NCBI RefSeq assembly: GCF_016648105.1
Contig: NZ_JACVVE010000019.1
Coordinates: 1 to 64,000, forward strand
Length of the DNA stretch: 64,000 nucleotides
Direction: 5' to 3'
Source: Pseudomonas sp. S31
GTDB lineage: Bacteria; Pseudomonadota; Gammaproteobacteria; Pseudomonadales; Pseudomonadaceae
The translations under genes and the position numbers were made by a program. Of the stretch, positions 8,552-17,126 are shown piece after piece (position 1 is the first letter of the stretch; the number at the start of each line of letters is the position of its first letter). Below the pieces are notes generated by a model. It ran no database searches. It saw nothing but the letters and a program-made list of their open reading frames with translations, and was not told the DNA's origin.

Positions 8552-8620
8552 CCTGGCCGCTTCGCGGGTAAACCCGCTCCTCCCGAACCTGTAGGAGCGG
8601 GTTTACCCGCGAAGGGGCCC
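8552..8620. repeat. REP pair (REPIN), class A
   Basis: Two inverted copies of the palindrome with core CGGGTAAACCCGCTCC, head to head, separated by about 10 nt, between the exonuclease and the ECF sigma gene. Same class as the pairs at 34.9, 36.3, 41.7, 43.3, 47.1 and 53.2 kb. Confidence 0.9.
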
Positions 8621-8704
8621 ACATGATCGATACATATCGGAAAAAACCATAGTGGCAATCCGATAAGCGTCCATTGCGCCCACACCCCCGCCTCTGCAAC
8701 AATC

Positions 8705-8723
8705 GCGAATAATTATCGTTAGT
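8705..8723. promoter_or_regulatory. Putative Fur box upstream of the ECF sigma gene
   Basis: The 19 bp GCGAATAATTATCGTTAGT agree with the Fur consensus at 12 positions and lie 29 nt before the GTG of the sigma factor. Iron-starvation ECF sigma genes are classical Fur targets, which supports the call. Confidence 0.6.
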
Positions 8724-8751
8724 CAATGCATTCGTTCCGGGGGGACGCTGC

Positions 8752-9270
8752 GTGTCTTCAGCCCACAGCCCACATGCCGACCTGGTCGGCACGCTGTACC
8801 GCGACCATCGCGGCTGGCTGCTCGCCTGGTTGCAACGCAGCCTGGCCTGCCGCCAGCGCGCCGAAGACCTCAGCCAGGACACCTTCGTTCGCCTGCTCGG
8901 CCGCGATCAGCTGGAGGCCCCGCGCGAACCCCGCGCATTCCTGGCTGCCGTGGCCAAGGGGCTGCTGTTCGACCACTTCCGTCGCAGTGCCCTGGAACAG
9001 GCCTATCTGGCCGAACTGGCGCTGCTGCCCGAGGCCGAGCACCCGTCCCCCGAGTTGCAGCAACTGATCCTCGAAGACCTCAAGGCCATCGACCGTCTGC
9101 TCGGCAAGTTGTCCAGCAAGGCCCGCACGGCCTTCCTGCACAACCGCCTGGATGGCATGGGCCACGCCGAGATCGCCGAGCGCCTGGGCGTATCGGTGTC
9201 GCGCGTGCGCCAGTACATCGCCCAGGGCATGCGCCAGTGCTACGTGGCCCTGTACGGGGAGCCGACGTGA
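8752..9270 (+). CDS. ECF RNA polymerase sigma factor, FecI/iron-starvation type
   Basis: A 172-residue sigma-70 family ECF factor. Region 2 spans about residues 8-75 (with the AEDLSQDTFVRLL core) and region 4 about 110-165 (the helix-turn-helix AEIAERLGVSVSRVRQYI). The set of a sigma factor, FecR-like regulator and TonB receptor is the cell-surface-signalling layout, so it should direct transcription of the downstream receptor when its siderophore is bound. GTG start at 8752; its TGA overlaps the GTG of the FecR-like gene. A Fur box lies just upstream. Confidence 0.9.
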   Translation: MSSAHSPHADLVGTLYRDHRGWLLAWLQRSLACRQRAEDLSQDTFVRLLGRDQLEAPREPRAFLAAVAKGLLFDHFRRSALEQAYLAELALLPEAEHPSPELQQLILEDLKAIDRLLGKLSSKARTAFLHNRLDGMGHAEIAERLGVSVSRVRQYIAQGMRQCYVALYGEPT

Positions 9271-10223
9271 GCGGGGCGCCGGTATCGGCCAGGGTCCTGG
9301 AAGCCGCTATAGCCTGGAAGATGAACCTTGATGAAGGCTACGGCGGCACTGACCAGCGCAGCGAGTTCATGCGCTGGCACGCTGCCAGCGAAGAACACGC
9401 CCGCGCCTGGCGCCAGCTGGGCGCCCTCGACCAGCGCGTGAGCGCCGCCGCCGGCCCCGCGCGCCAAGCCCTGCAACAATCACGGGTCGGCTTGCGCCGG
9501 CGTATCGGCAAGGCCGGCAGCGGGCTGGCCGGCATGCTCCTGCTCGGCTCGTTGCTGGCCTGGATCGGCGCGCCCTCGCTGTCGCCCAGCTACTGGCTGG
9601 CCGACCAGCGCACCGCCACCGGCGAACTGCGCACCCTGCGCCTGGAAGACGGCACGCTGCTGAGCCTGAACAGCCACACGGCGGTGGACATCGACTACGC
9701 CGGCGAGCAGCGAGTCCTGGTGCTGCTCCAGGGCGAAATTTCCGTGGAAACCGGCCACGCCGACCCTCGCCCGCTGCTGGTACGCACCGACGATGGCCGC
9801 CTGCGGCCCTTGGGCACGCGCTTCCTGGTGCGCCGCGAAGCCCAGGGTACGCGCCTGGAAGTGCTGCAGTCGTCGGTCGCGGCGATGCCGCGCAACAGCG
9901 GCGACGAACACGTGCTGCAAGCAGGCCAGCAGGTGCTGATGGATGCCAACGGCCTCGGCGAAACCGGCCCGGTCAGCGCCGGTGCCGATGCCTGGACCCG
10001 TGGCATGCTGGTGGTCGACAACGTACGCCTGGCCGACCTGCTGGCGCAACTGAGCCCGTACCGCAGCGGCCACCTGGGGGTGGCCGACGAAGTCGCCGAC
10101 CTGCGCGTGACCGGCAGCTTCCCGCTGACCAACACCGACCTGGCCCTCGCCTCGCTGGTGCCAGCGTTGCCAGTGAAGATCGAGCGGCATACGCCGTGGT
10201 GGGTCACGGTCGTACCCAAGTAA
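9267..10223 (+). CDS. FecR-family anti-sigma regulator
   Basis: A 318-residue single-pass inner-membrane regulator. The cytoplasmic DUF4880-type N-terminus (about 5-70) holds the sigma factor, one transmembrane helix follows near 90-110, and a periplasmic FecR domain (about 125-220) and C-terminal signalling part contact the receptor's N-terminal domain. The GTG at 9267 overlaps the sigma stop (GTGA), and longer in-frame starts lie inside the sigma gene and are rejected. Whether it acts as pure anti-sigma or also as activator cannot be read from sequence. Confidence 0.88.
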   Translation: MSGAPVSARVLEAAIAWKMNLDEGYGGTDQRSEFMRWHAASEEHARAWRQLGALDQRVSAAAGPARQALQQSRVGLRRRIGKAGSGLAGMLLLGSLLAWIGAPSLSPSYWLADQRTATGELRTLRLEDGTLLSLNSHTAVDIDYAGEQRVLVLLQGEISVETGHADPRPLLVRTDDGRLRPLGTRFLVRREAQGTRLEVLQSSVAAMPRNSGDEHVLQAGQQVLMDANGLGETGPVSAGADAWTRGMLVVDNVRLADLLAQLSPYRSGHLGVADEVADLRVTGSFPLTNTDLALASLVPALPVKIERHTPWWVTVVPK

Positions 10224-10250
10224 GCATTCCTGCGTTCATACCCCTGTAGA

Positions 10251-10266
10251 CGCCGGCTTGCCGGCG
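10251..10266. terminator. Short hairpin between the FecR-like and receptor genes
   Basis: CGCCGGC-TT-GCCGGCG, a 7-bp perfect stem. It lies 27 nt after the FecR-like stop and 125 nt before the receptor, consistent with the receptor having its own sigma-dependent promoter in the 168-bp gap. Confidence 0.45.
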
Positions 10267-10391
10267 CTGAAGCAGGGGCAGGCAAACGGCAACTCAAAAT
10301 AGTTCGCACTTTTTTTCGAATCCCCCCTGTCACTTTTCAAATCTCGCTCGGCAAGGAAGCAACTAGCACTTATCCGTCGAGGAACCGCTGC

Positions 10392-12827
10392 ATGTCCCGC
10401 GCTGTTGATCGTCTGCTTCGCCCCAGCCTGATGGCCCTCGCCATAGGCTTGGCTAACCCGCTTGCAAGCCCTGTTTCGTTCGCTGCCGAGCCTTCGGCGC
10501 CACAAGCCTACAACCTACCTAGCGGCCCTCTGGCCAGCACCCTGAACCAGATCGCCAGCCAGTCAGGCATTGCCCTGGCCATCGACCCGGCCTTGACCAA
10601 CGGGCGCATTTCCGCCCCAGTGAACGGCGAGTTCAGTGGTGTGGCGGCGTTGCAGCAGGCCTTGAATGGCAGCGGCTTGCAGTTGCAGCACAGCAGCGCG
10701 GGCAGCTATAGCTTGGTGGCGACCCCGGAGGGTGCCCTGGCACTGCCCGAAACCGCGATCAACGCCAATGCCGATTTCGAAAGCGCCTGGGGTGCCGTGC
10801 AGGGCTACACGGCCACGCGCACCGCCGCTGGCACCAAGACCGATACCGCCATCGCCGAACTGCCGCGCTCGGTCACGGTCATCACCCGCCAGCAGATGGA
10901 AGACCGTCCAGTCCTCAACCTCAACGACGCGTTGCGCTACACCGCAGGCGTGCAAAGCAGCGGCTACGGTTCCGACTCACGCAGCGACTGGTTGCTGGTG
11001 CGCGGCTTCGTTCCCACCCAGTTCCTCGACGGCCTGCCCCTGCCCAAGGGCAACTATGCCTCGCCCAAGATCGAGCCCTGGAACCTCGAACGCATTGCCG
11101 TGCTCCGCGGCCCGGCCTCGTCCGTGTATGGCCAAACCCCACCCGGCGGCCTGCTGGACATGACCACGCGCCGTCCGGAGCTTGAAAGTAGCCACGAGGT
11201 CGAGGCCCAGGTCGGCAGCAACAACCACAAGCAAATCAACTTCGATAGTACCGGCAAGGTCGATGAGGCCGGGCAGTTCCTCTACCGCGTCAGTGGCACC
11301 GTGCGCGACAGCGGCACGCCGATCGACCACATCCCGGACAAACGCTACAACATCGCCCCAAGCCTGACCTGGAACATCAACGACGACACCAAGTTGACGT
11401 TCATTACCCAGTACACCCGCGACGATACCGGCATCACCGGCCAATTCTTGCCACTGCAAGGCACCAAGCTCGACAGCCCGGCGGGCAAGATCTCGCACCA
11501 CAAGAACCTGGGCGATCCTGACTGGGAATCCTACGACCGCACCTACTACCACCTGGGCTATGCCTTCGAAACACGCCTGAACGATACCTGGCAGTTCCGC
11601 CAGAACCTGCGCTACGCGCGCAACGAACTGGACTTCAAGGGCATCACCGCAGGCGGCTCGATCTGGCCCGCCGGGCCGGACGAGGCAGTCAGTGCCGACG
11701 GCACCGTGCAACGCACTGCGGGTATCGTCGAGGAAGACATCTCCCAGTTTGCCGTGGACAACAACTTCCAGGCCGACTTCCAGACCGGCAAGATCGACCA
11801 TACCCTGCTGCTGGGTCTCGACCATCAGCGCTCGGACAGCAATGCACGCTGGCGCTGGGGTTCGGCAGGCGTACCACCGAGCAATATCCACAATCCGGTG
11901 TATGGTCAGGACTTCTCCAACGTCCAGTACTTCGACATGTACGACTACGACCAGAAGACCCAGCAGACCGGTCTCTACCTGCAGGATCAGATGGCCCTGG
12001 ACAACTGGCGCCTGACCTTGGGCGGGCGCGAGGACTGGGTACACACCGGCACCACCTTCCACAATCTGGGCGATGCAACCAATACCCAGCGTGACAAGAA
12101 GTTCAGTGGCAACGCTGCCCTGAGCTACGTCTTCGACAATGGTGTGACGCCATACATCTCCTATGCCGAGTCGTTCCAAGCCGCAGCAGGCGCGTCCGTG
12201 AACAGCACCGATGCGTTCAAGCCGACCGAAGGCAAGCAATACGAGATCGGTGTCAAGTATCAACCGCCTGGCAGCAAGAGCCTGTTCAGCGCCGCCGTGT
12301 TCGACCTTACCCAGGAAAACATGTCGGTCACCGAGAACAATGTGACGCGTCAAGTCGGCGAGGTACGAGTCAAAGGGCTGGAGCTGGAGGCCACCTCGGA
12401 CGTCAGTGAAAACCTCAAGCTGGTGGGTTCGTACACCTACAACGACAGCGAGATCATCAAGGGCACCTCGGCAGAGGAAGGCAAGCGCATGGCGCAGGTG
12501 CCACGCAACCAGGCGACCGCCTGGGCGGACTACACCTGGCACAGCGGCCCACTGGATGGTTTCGGCGTCGGCATGGGCGTGCGTTATGTCGGCGACACCT
12601 ATGGCAACACAACCAACACCGATTGGGGGCATGTGGGTTCGTACACCGTGTATGACGCTTCGGTGCACTATGATCTCGGTCGCCTGAACAGCGCCCTCAA
12701 AGGCGTCACGCTGGCCGTGGATGCGAAGAACCTGTTCAACAAGGACTACCTGTCCACCTGTGACGGCTACTACTGCTACTACGGCGATGAGCGCAATGTG
12801 GTCGCCAGCGTGAACTACAAGTTCTGA
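10392..12827 (+). CDS. TonB-dependent siderophore receptor with N-terminal signalling domain
   Basis: An 811-residue outer-membrane receptor. The signal peptide ends near Ala32 (ASPVSFAAEPS). A secretin/TonB short N-terminal (STN) signalling domain covers about 38-112, the plug begins near 140 (ELPRSVTVITRQQM) and the beta-barrel ends in the classical aromatic C-terminus NYKF. The STN domain and the preceding sigma/FecR-like genes show that it transduces a surface signal. The sequence is of the FhuA/FoxA hydroxamate-siderophore class, so ferrioxamine or ferrichrome is likely but not proven. The following PepSY gene is reminiscent of foxA-foxB. Confidence 0.92.
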   Translation: MSRAVDRLLRPSLMALAIGLANPLASPVSFAAEPSAPQAYNLPSGPLASTLNQIASQSGIALAIDPALTNGRISAPVNGEFSGVAALQQALNGSGLQLQHSSAGSYSLVATPEGALALPETAINANADFESAWGAVQGYTATRTAAGTKTDTAIAELPRSVTVITRQQMEDRPVLNLNDALRYTAGVQSSGYGSDSRSDWLLVRGFVPTQFLDGLPLPKGNYASPKIEPWNLERIAVLRGPASSVYGQTPPGGLLDMTTRRPELESSHEVEAQVGSNNHKQINFDSTGKVDEAGQFLYRVSGTVRDSGTPIDHIPDKRYNIAPSLTWNINDDTKLTFITQYTRDDTGITGQFLPLQGTKLDSPAGKISHHKNLGDPDWESYDRTYYHLGYAFETRLNDTWQFRQNLRYARNELDFKGITAGGSIWPAGPDEAVSADGTVQRTAGIVEEDISQFAVDNNFQADFQTGKIDHTLLLGLDHQRSDSNARWRWGSAGVPPSNIHNPVYGQDFSNVQYFDMYDYDQKTQQTGLYLQDQMALDNWRLTLGGREDWVHTGTTFHNLGDATNTQRDKKFSGNAALSYVFDNGVTPYISYAESFQAAAGASVNSTDAFKPTEGKQYEIGVKYQPPGSKSLFSAAVFDLTQENMSVTENNVTRQVGEVRVKGLELEATSDVSENLKLVGSYTYNDSEIIKGTSAEEGKRMAQVPRNQATAWADYTWHSGPLDGFGVGMGVRYVGDTYGNTTNTDWGHVGSYTVYDASVHYDLGRLNSALKGVTLAVDAKNLFNKDYLSTCDGYYCYYGDERNVVASVNYKF

Positions 12828-12850
12828 GTGAGCAGGGGGCGCTTCGCACC

Positions 12851-12927
12851 CCTTTCGCGGCACAAGGCCGCTCCTACAGGGGATCACCTTATTCCCCAGT
12901 AGGAGCGGCCTTGTGCCGCGAAAGGGC
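12851..12927. repeat. REP pair, variant class B
   Basis: Inverted copies with core CGGCACAAGGCCGCTCC, sharing the CGCTCCTAC shoulder with class A but differing in the palindrome. Located between the receptor and the PepSY gene, where it could act as a partial terminator or mRNA stabiliser. Confidence 0.85.
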
Positions 12928-12971
12928 TGCGCAGCAGCCCCACGGTCCAACAGAAAACAATCGGTACCGTG

Positions 12972-14084
12972 ATGAAAAGCCCAACCCTCCGCCGCTGGTC
13001 GGTGGTCCACACCTGGAGCAGCCTGGTCTGCACCCTGTTCCTGCTGCTGCTGGCGCTCACCGGCCTGCCGCTGATCTTCCACCACGAACTCGAACACCTG
13101 CTCGGCGACGCCCCCGAGCTGCGCGAAATGCCCGCCGACACCCCGCACCTCGACCTGCAACAGCTGGTGCTCAAGGCTGAACAACACCGCCCTGGCGAGG
13201 TGATGCAGTACTTCGGCTATGACGAGGACGACCCCAACGGCCTGGTCGCCATCACCGCTGCCACCGCCGGGACCGAACCGAACTCCTCGCACACCTTCAT
13301 GCTCGACGCCCGCACCGGCGAAGCGGTGGCCATGCCGGCCGCCAACGGCGGGTTCATGATGATCATGCTGCGCCTGCACGTGGACATGTTCGCCGGCCTG
13401 CCGGGCAAGCTGCTGTTGGCCTTCATGGGGGTGTTGTTCGTGGTCGCGATCGTTTCCGGCACCGTGCTCTATGCGCCGTTCATGCGCCGCCTGGACTTCG
13501 CCACCGTGCGCCACGACAAATCGCGCCGCCTGCGCTGGCTCGACCTGCACAACCTGATCGGCGTCGTGACCCTGGCATGGGCCCTCACCGTAGGCGTGAC
13601 CGGAGTGATCAGCGCGCTTTCCGACCTGGTCATCGCCGCCTGGCGCAACGACAGCCTGGCGGCGATGGTCGCGCCCTACCGCGACGCCCCGCCGCTCACC
13701 GAACGCGCCCCGGCCACACGCCTGCTGAACATCGCCGAACAGGCCGCACCCGGCATGCGCCCTGACTTCATCGCCTTCCCCGGCACCCGCTTCTCCAGCG
13801 AGCACCACTACGCGGTCTTCATGAAAGGCGCCACGCACCTGACCTCGCACCTGCTCACCCCGGTGCTGATCGACGCACGCACCCTCGACGTCACCGCAGT
13901 GGGCGAGCGGCCCTGGTACATGGATGCCATGGGCCTGTCACAGCCCCTGCACTTCGGTGACTACGGTGGCCGGCCCATGCAGATCCTCTGGGCGGCACTG
14001 GATGTGCTGACCATCATCGTGCTCGGCAGTGGCCTGTACCTGTGGTGGGGCAAGCACTACCGCGCCCGGGAGGCCAGGGCATGA
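12972..14084 (+). CDS. PepSY-associated transmembrane protein (PiuB/FoxB type)
   Basis: About 370 residues with four predicted membrane helices (about residues 15-38, 140-165, 190-215 and 335-355) and PepSY-like periplasmic segments between them. Relatives next to siderophore receptors, such as P. aeruginosa FoxB, help release iron from the siderophore at the inner membrane, probably by reduction; that role is inferred here. A GTG at 12969 directly precedes the ATG at 12972, which is preferred. The stop overlaps the start of a small membrane protein gene. Confidence 0.82.
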   Translation: MKSPTLRRWSVVHTWSSLVCTLFLLLLALTGLPLIFHHELEHLLGDAPELREMPADTPHLDLQQLVLKAEQHRPGEVMQYFGYDEDDPNGLVAITAATAGTEPNSSHTFMLDARTGEAVAMPAANGGFMMIMLRLHVDMFAGLPGKLLLAFMGVLFVVAIVSGTVLYAPFMRRLDFATVRHDKSRRLRWLDLHNLIGVVTLAWALTVGVTGVISALSDLVIAAWRNDSLAAMVAPYRDAPPLTERAPATRLLNIAEQAAPGMRPDFIAFPGTRFSSEHHYAVFMKGATHLTSHLLTPVLIDARTLDVTAVGERPWYMDAMGLSQPLHFGDYGGRPMQILWAALDVLTIIVLGSGLYLWWGKHYRAREARA

Positions 14085-14254
14085 GCCACCGTTCGCAATC
14101 GACGAGCAAGGTTTTCGCCTGGCCGGCAGCCATCGCCCTGCTCAGCGCAGCAGGGCTGTTCGCCGCGCTGCTGGGCGATGGCGCTTGGGACATGCTTGCC
14201 TGGCTTGGCCTTGGCATACCCACCGGGTTGGCCCTACGAGGTTTGTGGCGATGA
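14081..14254 (+). CDS. Small membrane protein, function unknown
   Basis: A 57-residue product starting at an ATG that overlaps the PepSY gene stop (ATGA). A basic N-terminus is followed by two hydrophobic stretches (about residues 12-27 and 32-50), suggesting a helical hairpin in the inner membrane. I do not recognise the family. Its coupling to the PepSY gene suggests a role in the same siderophore-handling step. Confidence 0.65.
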   Translation: MSHRSQSTSKVFAWPAAIALLSAAGLFAALLGDGAWDMLAWLGLGIPTGLALRGLWR

Positions 14255-14324
14255 AATAACCCGATACCGCTGGCTACCCAGCCGATAGCGGCAAGCTGGC
14301 TGCTCCCAGAAGAAGGAGCAGCGC

Positions 14325-17126
14325 ATGTTGCCGCTGGAGCGTATCGAATTTCTTGAACAACAGGCCCTGGCATTGCTGAGCGCGTTGCCAGTCGCCGACC
14401 CACGGCTGCAGACCCGCCAGCAACTGCACGGCGAACTCGCCCAATACTGGGCCAGCACCGACGACCAAGGCCGCTCGCGCAGGATGCGTCTGGCCGATAT
14501 ACACCGGGCGATGATGCATGCGCAGCTCGACCTGCGCAGCAACGACATGACGCTGGAGCGACCCCACGTCGCAACCATAGCCACCGTGCTGGATCTGCCC
14601 TACGCCTGGCAACGTCAGCAGCAACCACCCGCCCAGCGTGCCCAGGTCTATCGCCCCACGCTCAGCCGTATTCGCCCCGCCTGGCGCGCCGCTATACCGG
14701 GTGTGTTCGTGATTGTCAGGGGCGCACCCCCTGGCGTACGGCTGGAACCCGCCCCGACCACTGGCCCGGCACTGCTTTGCGGCCTGACGCAAGGTATCGA
14801 AGCCTATGCGTCGCTGGCCGAGTTGCACCTGGAGTTGTGCGAGCGCCTCGACGATCCGATCCAAAGCCAGCCGCTGCTGCATCTGCTGGTGGATGCGCCG
14901 CAACTTGCCAACGCTGCGCAGGCGGATCGACTGCGCTATGAATGGTACGCCGACGACTTCCTGCAAGAGCAGGTCGACTGCCTGATAGAAGCGCAACGCC
15001 AACGTTTGAACCTGGCCTGGGCTGCGATCCAGCCCGGTACATCCGGTGATTCCGAAAGGCTGCGCGCCGCCATGTCGTTGGCCGACGACGCAGGCAAGCG
15101 CGGCATCCTCAGCACACGTTATGCACGCCTGCTCGAAAAGAACCTGCCGAACTGGTTAGCCTCGGCAACGCCACAAGCACTCGCTCATATCATGCAAGGC
15201 ATGCAGGAACTGGTGGCAGTCGCGGAGCGCGTAGCCGCTCCGGGCATCCTGACCCTGGCGCAGTTTCAGCAGCGACATACCTTGCAGACCTGGGCCAAGA
15301 CCCAGGTCGAGCAACGCCTGCGCCACGACTTGGGTGTTACTTTCGCGGCGTCCGACATCGTCATCGACATCGCCCATACGCGTCAGGTCGGGCCCCACCT
15401 CAACCCATTGCAACCTTCCAGCTATGTGACATGGCAGGGCGGTGAACGAACGGGGGAGTCGCTGATAGAAACCACCTCGACGCGTTATTCGCTCGATGCG
15501 CTAGCGGTACACAACCTGGCCTGGTTCGATTTCGACTACTGGCTGACCGCTCGAGTCGCGCACCGCCAGGGTAAAGCCTTGCCAGCCCAACTGACGCCAG
15601 ACTACGTCAAGGCGTTGGTGAGGACGCTTAACGTGGGCGATAGCTACAGTGCCTTTCTGCGAACCCAACTGATCGACGCCCCCATCGGTAGGTGGCGCTT
15701 GCAAGCACACGCCCGGATCAACCGTGCCCGCATGCGGGCCGAATCGATCAAGGCGCGCTACGCCGGGCACATCAGCAAGGACTGGAACGAACGCGCCTAC
15801 CAGTGGATACAACAGGTGCTCGATCAACCTGACAACGCACTGCGAGCCCCTGTCGACGGGCACTCGGTCATCGTCCGCCAACTGCTGATCAAAGGCCATA
15901 CCGTGCAAGGCGTGCTGCTGATCCAAAGCACTTCGCGCAATACCACCGCCTTCGTTCTCTATACCCCCGACGCGCCCGACAGAAAGGCCTGGCGCTCCTT
16001 TACCAGCAGCTACCAACTGTTACGGCTACTACGGCGCGAACCTGCAGTGCAGCGCTACGTCGCCCTGCGCCTGGCCCTGCTCCCTGCGGGAGAAACCGAA
16101 CCCCTGCTACGCAAGGGCCGCCTGGGCCAGGTGCTGAGTATGCCGACCATCGACGGCGACCTTTTCTTCGCTTACTACATGGCAGAGGTCCACGGCCTGC
16201 TGGCGACCGTCGATGCCAACAGCCACACCACCTTGGAAGTCGATGTCGGGCAAGCCATCAATTTCAGTTGGTACCTGGTGGACCTGATAAGCCTGGTACT
16301 GCCAGCCAGGGTACTGATACCGCTGGTGCTTGGGCGCATGGCCGTGGAAATCTGGAGTGGGGTGGATGCCTATCGCCAGGAGGATGTCGAGGGTGTCCTG
16401 CGCCATGCCTACAATGCGCTGAGCCACATCAACGATGCCGGCAGCAGCCTTGCCAACACCAGGCTGATGCGGCGCATCATGCGCGGCCTACCCATGCAAC
16501 CGCCAGTGCCGCTACCGGCGCGTTACAGCGTGAACCCGGACATTCGCCACCTGCGCTTTCGCATCGATGGCCTGTACGGTGAAGGCATTTACGAAAAAGC
16601 CTCGGCATTCGAGGGATTGACCCAGTACTTCATTCAAGATGACCAGGGCCGCTACTACAAAGTGTCGTTCGACGGTAGTCGCTGGAGGGTCATCGACCCC
16701 GACCAGCCCGATGCCTACCTGAAACAGCCCGTCAAACGCCTGGCCGATGGCCGCTGGGTCATCGACTCGCCGCTGCTGTGGTACGACGGTTTGCCGGACC
16801 TCGCGACCCTTTTCAGCGAATGCCGCCTACCAGTGCCGCAGGCCGGCACGCCGGTCGATAACGCCGAAGGCTTGTTCCAGGCCGATGAGCAGCTTTACCT
16901 GCAAACCCACGGCGGGCAGTTGCCGGTAAGCCGCCACCTGCTGCCTGGGCGTTACCACTTGCACATACCCCATGCCCAAACCGCAGGAGTCAAGCCTTGG
17001 GCGACCCTGCGTTGGCAGGATGGTCAGTGGCGCATACAGGTACGCCAGGCCGGGCGCAGCAGCGATTGGCTGGCGCTGCCCGAGGCTTATTCGGTCAGCC
17101 GTGGCAGCAACCGATCCAGGCGCTGA
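14325..17126 (+). CDS. Large DUF6543/dermonecrotic-toxin-domain-like protein
   Basis: A 933-residue protein that resembles the family annotated in Pseudomonas as dermonecrotic-toxin-domain (DUF6543) proteins; typical stretches are TGPALLCGLTQGIEAYASL and STRYSLDALAVHNLAWFDFDYWL. It is shorter than the 1500-2000 residue members. A hydrophobic stretch (about residues 648-670) could span a membrane. AAGGAG lies 6 nt before the ATG. At least ten Ile codons are ATA, which I do not see in its neighbours, suggesting foreign origin. The last 40 bp overlap the 3' end of the opposite-strand LPS kinase gene. No secretion signal or immunity gene is recognised. Function as a toxin is inference only. Confidence 0.7.
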   Translation: MLPLERIEFLEQQALALLSALPVADPRLQTRQQLHGELAQYWASTDDQGRSRRMRLADIHRAMMHAQLDLRSNDMTLERPHVATIATVLDLPYAWQRQQQPPAQRAQVYRPTLSRIRPAWRAAIPGVFVIVRGAPPGVRLEPAPTTGPALLCGLTQGIEAYASLAELHLELCERLDDPIQSQPLLHLLVDAPQLANAAQADRLRYEWYADDFLQEQVDCLIEAQRQRLNLAWAAIQPGTSGDSERLRAAMSLADDAGKRGILSTRYARLLEKNLPNWLASATPQALAHIMQGMQELVAVAERVAAPGILTLAQFQQRHTLQTWAKTQVEQRLRHDLGVTFAASDIVIDIAHTRQVGPHLNPLQPSSYVTWQGGERTGESLIETTSTRYSLDALAVHNLAWFDFDYWLTARVAHRQGKALPAQLTPDYVKALVRTLNVGDSYSAFLRTQLIDAPIGRWRLQAHARINRARMRAESIKARYAGHISKDWNERAYQWIQQVLDQPDNALRAPVDGHSVIVRQLLIKGHTVQGVLLIQSTSRNTTAFVLYTPDAPDRKAWRSFTSSYQLLRLLRREPAVQRYVALRLALLPAGETEPLLRKGRLGQVLSMPTIDGDLFFAYYMAEVHGLLATVDANSHTTLEVDVGQAINFSWYLVDLISLVLPARVLIPLVLGRMAVEIWSGVDAYRQEDVEGVLRHAYNALSHINDAGSSLANTRLMRRIMRGLPMQPPVPLPARYSVNPDIRHLRFRIDGLYGEGIYEKASAFEGLTQYFIQDDQGRYYKVSFDGSRWRVIDPDQPDAYLKQPVKRLADGRWVIDSPLLWYDGLPDLATLFSECRLPVPQAGTPVDNAEGLFQADEQLYLQTHGGQLPVSRHLLPGRYHLHIPHAQTAGVKPWATLRWQDGQWRIQVRQAGRSSDWLALPEAYSVSRGSNRSRR

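Noticed and set aside
8552..8620. REP pairs as CRISPR or phage attachment repeats
   Set aside because: They are inverted pairs of an imperfect palindrome scattered in gaps, without regular spacers or cas genes, which is the REPIN pattern.
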